NCBI GenBank assembly: GCA_014727915.1
Contig: WJMO01000005.1
Coordinates: forward strand, 372,001-436,000
Length of the DNA stretch: 64,000 bases
Direction of reading: 5' to 3'
Source: Candidatus Altarchaeales archaeon
GTDB lineage: Archaea; Altiarchaeota; Altiarchaeia; IMC4; SCGC-AAA252-I15
The notes beneath the pieces were generated by a model that saw only the letters and a list, made by a program, of their open reading frames with translations, searched no databases and was not told the DNA's origin. Within the stretch, counting starts at the first letter, position 1; each line of letters starts with the position of its first letter. The translations under genes were made by a program, and so were the position numbers. Shown here piece by piece: positions 58,647 through 64,000 of this stretch.

Positions 58647-61310
58647 ATGCCGACTAAAGGCCTTAAGAACATATTCTACCCGGAGACGATAGCCGTCATC
58701 GGCGCCAGCAACGAGAAGGACAGCGTCGGCTACTCCCTCATGGCGAACATGATAGGCCACGGGTTCAAGGGAACCGTATATCCTGTGAACATCAAATCCG
58801 ACAGCGTACAGGGAGTCCACGCCTACAAGACGGTCAAGGACATACCACGGCAGGTTGACCTGGCGGTTATTGCCACCCCGGCGAAGACGGTTCCCATGGT
58901 GATGGGACAGTGCGGGGAGGCAGGGGTCAAAGGCGCGGTCATAATCTCCGCAGGGTTCAAGGAGACAGGGGATGCCGGCTTGAAGCTGGAATCTGAGGTC
59001 AGGGAGATAGCGACCAAACACGGCATAAGGGTCGTGGGCCCCAACTGCCTCGGCGTCATAAACCCACGGATAAACCTGAACGCCAGCTTCGCGATAGACA
59101 TGCCCCTGGAGGGGAACATAGCCTTCATCTCCCAGAGCGGCGCCCTCTGCTCGTCCATAATTGACTGGGCCAACGATGTGGGCATAGGGTTCAGCAACTT
59201 CGTGTCAGTGGGCTCAATGCTGGACGTGGACTACGGCGACCTGATAGACTTCTTCGGCAGGGACCCGAAGACCAAGAGCATCGTCGTCTACATGGAGTCA
59301 GTGAAGAACGCGGGTAAGTTCATGAGCGCGGCCAGCGGGTTCGCACGGCAGAAGCCCATAGTCATAGTCAAGTCCGGCAGGTACGAGGAAGGCCGGAAGG
59401 CCGTCGTATCCCACACCGGCGCCATCGCAGGATCCGATGACGTCTACAGCGCCGCCTTCCAGAGGGCGGGTGTGGTCAGGGTCAACGAGGTCGGCGACCT
59501 ATTCGACATCGCCGAGAAGCTCGCGAAGGGCCCGTTGCCTAAGGGCCCAGATATCGCGGTCATCACCAACGCAGGCGGCCCCGGGGTGATGGCAACCGAC
59601 AAGATAATCGAGGCCAACGGCAAGCTCGCTGAGATACCAGAGGACATGATAGGCCGTTTGGACAAGGTATTGCCGGCGAGCTGGAGCCGCAACAACCCAT
59701 TGGACGTCCTGGGCGATGCGGGAGCCGACAGGTACAGGCCAGCAGTTGAGGAATGCATAAAGGAGCGGGGCGTGGACAGCGTGATGGTGATGCTGACACC
59801 CCAGGCGGGCACGGACATCACAGAGACGGCTGAGGCGGTGGCTGAAGCGTGGCGTGGCAGCGGAAAGCCAATAACGGCCTGTTGGATGGGGGGCAGGTCC
59901 GTTGAGAGGGCGAAGCAGGTCCTCAGGGAGAATGACATACCCGTCTACCCCACCCCTGAAAAGGCTGTGATGCCCCTAATCGCAAGCTACAACTACGTCC
60001 ATAACCTGGAGCTCCTGCATGAGACTCCGATGGAACTGACCGACGCAGTATGCAGGGACAGGGAGAAGCTGGAGAAGATAATCGAGGAGAGCTACCGCAG
60101 CGGAAATCATGTCCTGTCGGAGCGGGAGTCCAAGGAGTTCCTCAGGGAATACGGGATAAACACGAACCATGCGGTTCTAGCCAAGACCCGGGAGGAGGCG
60201 GTGAAGGCAGCCAATGACGTCGGCTACCCGGTGGTCCTGAAGATCGACTCACCCCAGATAACCCATAAGACCGACGCCGGCGGTGTGATGTTGAGCATCT
60301 ACAACGACGCGGAAGCCGGAAAGGCCTATGATCGGATAATCGAGAACGCGACGAACTACGACGCCAAAGCGGACATAAGGGGTGTTGCTGTCATGAAGAT
60401 GGTAACGGACAGGGGTTTCGAGATGCTTCTTGGCTCCAAAAGGGACGAGGTGTTCGGACAGGTTGTGGTGTTCGGCGCAGGCGGAACCCTCGTCGAGGTG
60501 CTGCGGGACAAGAGCATAGGGCTGCCGCCTCTGAACCAGACCCTGGCCAGGAGGATGATGGAGGAGATCAAGGGCTTCAAGCTGCTGAGGGACGGCTCCC
60601 GTGACAGGTCCCCCGCGGACCTCACGGAGTTGGAGAAGGCCATCATAAACTTCAGCCAGCTGATAATCGACAACCCAGACATAGTCGAAGTCGACATAAA
60701 CCCCCTGCTCGCCTGCAAGGACAAGGTCATAGCATTGGATGCGAGGATTGTATTGGACAGGGAAAGGTCCAAGAAGGGAGGCGAGCACCTGTGCATCACA
60801 CCCTATCCGCGGGAGTACATTGAAGAGTATGAGCTGGCCGCGGGGGAGAGGATACTGCTCCGCCCGATCAAGCCCGAGGACGAGCCCAGGATGAAAGAAC
60901 TGTTCGAAAGCCTCTCCGAGAAGACCATCCACTACCGGTTCTTCCACGCCATAAGGGAGATAACCCATGAGATGCTCGTAAGATACTGCCACAACGACTA
61001 CAACAGGGAGATAGCGATCGTCGCCGAGAAGGACGGGCAGTTCAGGGGTGTGAGCAGGCTCATGTTCGACCCCGGGGAGAGGAGCGCGGAGTTCGCGGTG
61101 GTGGTTACGGACAGATGGCAGAACAAGGGCTTGGGGTCGAAGCTAGTGTCCAAGATAGTCGACGTGGCGAGGTCCAAGGACCTGGAGAAGGTCTATGCCA
61201 CGGTGATAAAGGAGAACCATGCCATGAAGCACGTCGCCGAGAAGCTGGGCTTCAAGGTCGAAGCCACCGACGACCCGCAGATAGACGCGCTGACGTTACG
61301 ACTAAGATGA
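58647..61310 (+). CDS. ADP-forming acyl-CoA synthetase fused to a GNAT acetyltransferase
   Basis: An 887-residue fusion. Residues 1-460 are the alpha part (CoA-binding, SUCLA-like) with IAVIGASNEKDSVG, GPNCLGVINP and the catalytic loop SHTGAIAGSD, where His256 is the phospho-histidine. Residues 470-710 are the beta ATP-grasp part (KEFLREYGI, PVVLKIDSPQITHKTDAGGV, EVDINPLLA). Residues 735-887 are a GNAT domain (ILLRPIKPEDEPRMKELF, RWQNKGLGSKLVSKIVD). Protein acetyltransferases PatZ/YfiQ share the layout but lost the His; here it is kept, so the synthetase may still work. The next gene (ATGA overlap) is a deacetylase, forming a probable reversible acylation system. Confidence 0.95.
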   Translation: MPTKGLKNIFYPETIAVIGASNEKDSVGYSLMANMIGHGFKGTVYPVNIKSDSVQGVHAYKTVKDIPRQVDLAVIATPAKTVPMVMGQCGEAGVKGAVIISAGFKETGDAGLKLESEVREIATKHGIRVVGPNCLGVINPRINLNASFAIDMPLEGNIAFISQSGALCSSIIDWANDVGIGFSNFVSVGSMLDVDYGDLIDFFGRDPKTKSIVVYMESVKNAGKFMSAASGFARQKPIVIVKSGRYEEGRKAVVSHTGAIAGSDDVYSAAFQRAGVVRVNEVGDLFDIAEKLAKGPLPKGPDIAVITNAGGPGVMATDKIIEANGKLAEIPEDMIGRLDKVLPASWSRNNPLDVLGDAGADRYRPAVEECIKERGVDSVMVMLTPQAGTDITETAEAVAEAWRGSGKPITACWMGGRSVERAKQVLRENDIPVYPTPEKAVMPLIASYNYVHNLELLHETPMELTDAVCRDREKLEKIIEESYRSGNHVLSERESKEFLREYGINTNHAVLAKTREEAVKAANDVGYPVVLKIDSPQITHKTDAGGVMLSIYNDAEAGKAYDRIIENATNYDAKADIRGVAVMKMVTDRGFEMLLGSKRDEVFGQVVVFGAGGTLVEVLRDKSIGLPPLNQTLARRMMEEIKGFKLLRDGSRDRSPADLTELEKAIINFSQLIIDNPDIVEVDINPLLACKDKVIALDARIVLDRERSKKGGEHLCITPYPREYIEEYELAAGERILLRPIKPEDEPRMKELFESLSEKTIHYRFFHAIREITHEMLVRYCHNDYNREIAIVAEKDGQFRGVSRLMFDPGERSAEFAVVVTDRWQNKGLGSKLVSKIVDVARSKDLEKVYATVIKENHAMKHVAEKLGFKVEATDDPQIDALTLRLR

Positions 61311-62419
61311 AGACCGGGATAGTATACCACGACGACTACCTGAAGCACAGGCAGGTGGAGCACCACCCCGAGTGCCCGGAGAGGCTTGAGACAACCCTCG
61401 AGTACTTCCTGAAGACGGGGTTGACCGACCAGGTGGAGATGATCAATCCAGGGCCCGCAGCCGTGGAAGCGCTGACCAGGGTCCACTCCAAAGAGCATGT
61501 GGAGTACATCAGGTGCAGGAGCAGCCAGGGCAAGGGAAAGTTCTCCGTCATCGACTCCGACACCTACATCTGCAGCGAAACCTACGATGTGGCTTTGCTC
61601 GCAGCTGGTGGTGTCATAGCGGCGGGGGAGGCCGTGTGGAAGGGGGAGCTGGACAACTGCTTCGCGCTGGTGAGGCCTCCCGGACACCATGCCTCCATGA
61701 ACCAGGCCACCGGCTTCTGCTACTTCGACAACACAGCGGTTATGATAAAGCACCTGCAGGCCAACCAGGGGCTGAAGAAGGTTTTCCTCTTCGACTGGGA
61801 CGCCCACGCGCCCAATGGCACGATGGGCACGTTCTACAGTGACCCCAGTGTGCTGAACATGAGCATACACCAGGATCCCCGGTCGTTCTACCCCGGCCAC
61901 GGTTTCGTGGACCAGATAGGCGAGGGCGCTGGCAAGGGCTATACCATCAACTTCCCGGTTCCAGGAGGCTCGGGGGACGCGGACTTCATCCACTTCATCG
62001 ACGAGTTCGTAATGGCCAGGGTGAAGAAGTTCAAGCCGGATATGATCGCCGTCTCAGCAGGCCAGGACAGCCACCGAGACGACCTGATATCCCAGCTTCA
62101 GGTGACCGACAACGGATACGCTCTGATGACCCGCAGGTTCATGGAATTGGCGGATGAGCTATGCGGTGGAAAGCTGGTGTTGGCCTTGGAGGGCGGCTAC
62201 AACCTGAAGACCCTTCCAATAACCCATCATACGATCACATCCACCCTCCTGGGAGTCAATGACCCGGAGCCTGCGGGCGGAGAGGTGCTGGATTCCACAA
62301 GGCAGATGATGTCCGAGCTACGGAACAAGCTGAAGGCCTCCACAATATGGCCGGAAGCCCCCGAATACGGCGAGTCAGCCGATTTAGAGGAGGGTGACAG
62401 GAGATGCACGCCCCCCTGA
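61307..62419 (+). CDS. Histone-deacetylase-family protein (AcuC-like lysine deacetylase)
   Basis: A 370-residue deacetylase of the class II/AcuC type. Active-site residues: RPPGHHAS (His127-His128), zinc ligands Asp165 and His167 (DWDAHAPNGT) and Asp254 (SAGQDSH), and the closing Tyr298 (EGGYN). The usual second His of DxHH is Ala here, an unusual change outside the zinc ligands. The start overlaps the acyltransferase gene by 4 nt; this pairing fits reversal of lysine acetylation, as in acuA-acuC of Bacillus. Target proteins are unknown; chromatin proteins (Alba, histones) or acetyl-CoA synthetase are possible. Confidence 0.93.
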   Translation: MKTGIVYHDDYLKHRQVEHHPECPERLETTLEYFLKTGLTDQVEMINPGPAAVEALTRVHSKEHVEYIRCRSSQGKGKFSVIDSDTYICSETYDVALLAAGGVIAAGEAVWKGELDNCFALVRPPGHHASMNQATGFCYFDNTAVMIKHLQANQGLKKVFLFDWDAHAPNGTMGTFYSDPSVLNMSIHQDPRSFYPGHGFVDQIGEGAGKGYTINFPVPGGSGDADFIHFIDEFVMARVKKFKPDMIAVSAGQDSHRDDLISQLQVTDNGYALMTRRFMELADELCGGKLVLALEGGYNLKTLPITHHTITSTLLGVNDPEPAGGEVLDSTRQMMSELRNKLKASTIWPEAPEYGESADLEEGDRRCTPP

Positions 62420-62949
62420 AAGCGGATAACACGGTGCTCGTAGTCGTGGACATGCAGGAGAAGTTCAAGCCTGTCATACGCGGCTGGGACGGTGTTGTGG
62501 ACAATGTCGTGAAGCTGGTGAAGGGGTTCAAAGTGCTTGGCGTGCCTGTGGTCCATACGGAACAGTACCCCAAGGGGTTGGGGAGGACCGTCCCCAAACT
62601 ATCCGGCGAACTTGATGGTGATCCGATCGAGAAGCTGCATTTCAGCTGCTTCGGAGACGATGGCTTCTGCCAACGCCTCGGAGAGCTTCAGAGGGAGAAC
62701 ATAGTACTGTGCGGCATCGAAGCCCACGTGTGCCTGCTGAAGACCACGTTGGATGCTTTGGACAGGGGCTATAGCGTCCACTATGTGCTGGACGGAACAT
62801 CCTCCAGGAGGCCGTTGGACAAGGAGGTCGCGGTGGAGCGTGTCATACAGGCGGGCGCGTATACTGTGACATCGGAGATGGTCCTGTTCCAGCTTTTGGA
62901 CAGGTCCGGGACCGAAGAGTTCACGGAGATAAGCAAGCTCGTGAAGTAG
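62404..62949 (+). CDS. Isochorismatase-family hydrolase
   Basis: A 181-residue cysteine hydrolase of the isochorismatase/nicotinamidase superfamily: VLVVVDMQEKF with the catalytic Asp, the Lys in EKLHFSCF, and the nucleophile Cys in LCGIEAHVCLLKTTLDALDRG. The subtype with CGIEAHVC in place of the pyrazinamidase/nicotinamidase metal motif is a general hydrolase. It overlaps the deacetylase by 16 nt and may be part of the acylation operon; a nicotinamide-like product is possible but unproven. Confidence 0.88.
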   Translation: MHAPLKADNTVLVVVDMQEKFKPVIRGWDGVVDNVVKLVKGFKVLGVPVVHTEQYPKGLGRTVPKLSGELDGDPIEKLHFSCFGDDGFCQRLGELQRENIVLCGIEAHVCLLKTTLDALDRGYSVHYVLDGTSSRRPLDKEVAVERVIQAGAYTVTSEMVLFQLLDRSGTEEFTEISKLVK

Positions 62950-62953
62950 CTGC

Positions 62954-63202
62954 TTACTGTTGTAATCTTATCGTATGCCCTTTCAACGAAGCCTTCCGGG
63001 CCTTGGTCTTGGAGCGTATCTCCTCAGTGACCTGGTGCTTGTCCCTCTCGCCGAGTGAGGACTTGAGCATCTTGACATTGACTTTCTTGTGCTTTCTGAG
63101 TATGGTCCTTATCTCGGCGATCAGTTCAGGAGTCACTCCCTTCTTTCCAACCCGGACGGTGATGTCCTGTTCACCGGGCTTTTCCCTTGAGCTTCTTGAC
63201 AT
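62954..63202 (-). CDS. CRM-domain (YhbY-like) RNA-binding protein
   Basis: An 82-residue protein of the CRM/YhbY family: ITVRVGKKGVTPELIAEIRTILRKHKKVNVKML, then HQVTEEIRSKTKARKASLKGHTIRLQQ. This small KH-like domain binds ribosomal RNA in bacteria and splicing complexes in plants. Archaeal versions are thought to act in ribosome assembly. It overlaps the IPP isomerase gene by 32 nt, so the two are probably co-transcribed. Confidence 0.88.
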   Translation of the reverse strand: MSRSSREKPGEQDITVRVGKKGVTPELIAEIRTILRKHKKVNVKMLKSSLGERDKHQVTEEIRSKTKARKASLKGHTIRLQQ

Positions 63203-64000
63203 TCTTAGAGCCTGTCAGGAACATGGCCGTCCTGAACTCGGCGATGAACAATTCGACGTATTCCCTCACTGCCTTCTCCCCGCCAGATCCGTAGGCGCGC
63301 AGCACTGGCAGGGCTGCCCCGACCACGTCGGCGCCCAATGCTATGCACTTGGCCGCGTCCAACCCGTTCCTAACGCCTCCCGAGGCTATCAGCGGCTTCT
63401 TCACCCTGCTCAACTCCGCGATGGACTCTGCTGTCGGGGTGCCCCAGTCGGCGTATGTGACTCCGACAGACTTCATCTTCCCGTTGGTTCGGTGGCTTTC
63501 CACGAGGCTCCATGACGTCCCTCCCAGTCCTCCGCAGTCCAGGGCGGCGACCTTCAGCTTCCGGGCGGTCTTCAAGTCCAACCCGGAACCCACCTCTTTC
63601 ACAATGACTGGCACGTCCATTTTGGAGGCGACCGCGTTGATCTTCCCCGTCAATCCCCTGAAGTCGGTGTCGCCTTCGGGTTGTATGACCTCCTGCAATG
63701 GGTTGAGGTGCAGTGCCAGGGCGTCCGCGTCGATCATCTCGACAGCCTTCCTGCAATCCTCCAGACCGTATCCGCAGTTCAGCTGGACCGCGCCCAGGTT
63801 CCCGATCAACAGTATGTCTGGGGCTGCATCCCTCACCTTGTATGTCGTCGCTAGCCTGGGGTTCTCGAGGGCTGCCCTCTGGCTGCCCACGCCCATGCCA
63901 AGCCCGTATTCCTGCGCTACCCTCGCCAGTGCCTTGTTAACCTTCCTTGCCTCGCCGGTACCGCCGGTTATGGCCTCGAATATCAGGGGGAAATCAAGCC
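63171..64000 (-). CDS. fni: Isopentenyl-diphosphate delta-isomerase type 2 (partial, cut by window edge)
   Basis: The visible 276 residues are the C-terminal part of an FMN-dependent IPP isomerase. Upstream of the ATG-like codon at 63896 the frame continues to the edge with PLIFEAITGGTGEA and LGMGVGSQRAALE, typical of type 2 enzymes, then LHLNPLQEVIQPEGDTDF, VIVKEVGSG and SGGVRNGLDAAKC. The enzyme interconverts IPP and DMAPP for archaeal lipids. The N-terminal start lies beyond 64000. Its end overlaps the CRM gene. Confidence 0.95.
   Translation of the reverse strand, partial: LDFPLIFEAITGGTGEARKVNKALARVAQEYGLGMGVGSQRAALENPRLATTYKVRDAAPDILLIGNLGAVQLNCGYGLEDCRKAVEMIDADALALHLNPLQEVIQPEGDTDFRGLTGKINAVASKMDVPVIVKEVGSGLDLKTARKLKVAALDCGGLGGTSWSLVESHRTNGKMKSVGVTYADWGTPTAESIAELSRVKKPLIASGGVRNGLDAAKCIALGADVVGAALPVLRAYGSGGEKAVREYVELFIAEFRTAMFLTGSKNVKKLKGKAR

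Overview
The window is archaeal. It carries an acidic P-stalk ribosomal protein (L12), Sep-tRNA:Cys-tRNA synthase next to a tRNA-Cys with an intron after position 37, archaellin-type secretins with class III signal peptides, an ADP-forming acyl-CoA synthetase, type 2 IPP isomerase, the archaeal families DUF211, DUF357 and PAC2, and TATA boxes about 25-35 nt before many start codons (many apparently leaderless genes). Indirect tRNA-dependent cysteine synthesis, archaellins and DapL fit an anaerobic euryarchaeal lineage (methanogen-related or an uncultured group such as Altiarchaeota or Hadarchaeota); I cannot place it more precisely. The coding DNA looks GC-rich, and the intergenic regions are AT-rich.

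Region 1 (about 1.8-18.2 kb) is a nitrogen and redox island. Glutamate dehydrogenase and a 15-gene, mostly overlapping minus-strand cluster are bounded by two paralogous Lrp-type regulators. Read in the direction of transcription the cluster encodes an HdrB-HdrC fusion, glutamate synthase split into three polypeptides (amidotransferase, ferredoxin-FMN synthase, GXGXG domain), a GcvH-like lipoyl carrier protein, a membrane-anchored Cys protein, a duplicated transporter-like membrane protein, two tandem tiny paralogous membrane proteins, three membrane-anchored Fe-S proteins, a NapH-like polyferredoxin, separate HdrC-like and HdrB-like proteins, a CcdA-like thiol transporter and a lipoate-protein ligase. 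A thioredoxin-reductase-like flavoprotein lacking the CxxC pair lies just beyond. I read this as a candidate lipoyl-linked electron-transfer system, partly membrane-bound, attached to glutamate synthase. It is the strongest candidate for an undescribed system here.

Region 2 (18.3-26.2 kb) holds a Ca2+-type P-ATPase, an arylsulfotransferase-like beta-propeller protein, a Tat-exported protein, an MFS transporter and a DapA-like aldolase. Region 3 (26.3-34 kb) starts with tRNA-Cys(GCA), a 57-residue protein translationally coupled to SepCysS, a ThiI-type PP-loop protein, ThiM, ThiE, fused GuaA, ThiL and a PAC2 protein: tRNA-dependent cysteine/sulfur chemistry joined to thiamine synthesis. ThiC lies at 41.7-42.9 kb, beside a strongly structured intergenic RNA candidate with two mutually exclusive folds.

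Region 4 (34-58 kb) is rich in cell-surface proteins: lipoproteins and membrane-anchored proteins with poly-Thr linkers and Cys-rich modules, two archaellin-like proteins, Tat substrates, a metallo-beta-lactamase-like protein that has lost its metal ligands, and a secreted calcineurin-like phosphoesterase. Housekeeping genes (adk, dapL, rpl12, nth, a LigD-type phosphoesterase domain, flavodoxin) lie between them. Region 5 (58-64 kb) couples an ADP-forming acyl-CoA synthetase fused to a GNAT acetyltransferase with a histone-deacetylase-family enzyme and an isochorismatase-family hydrolase, then a CRM-domain protein and IPP isomerase, which runs off the right edge. No CRISPR array, rRNA or intact insertion sequence was seen.
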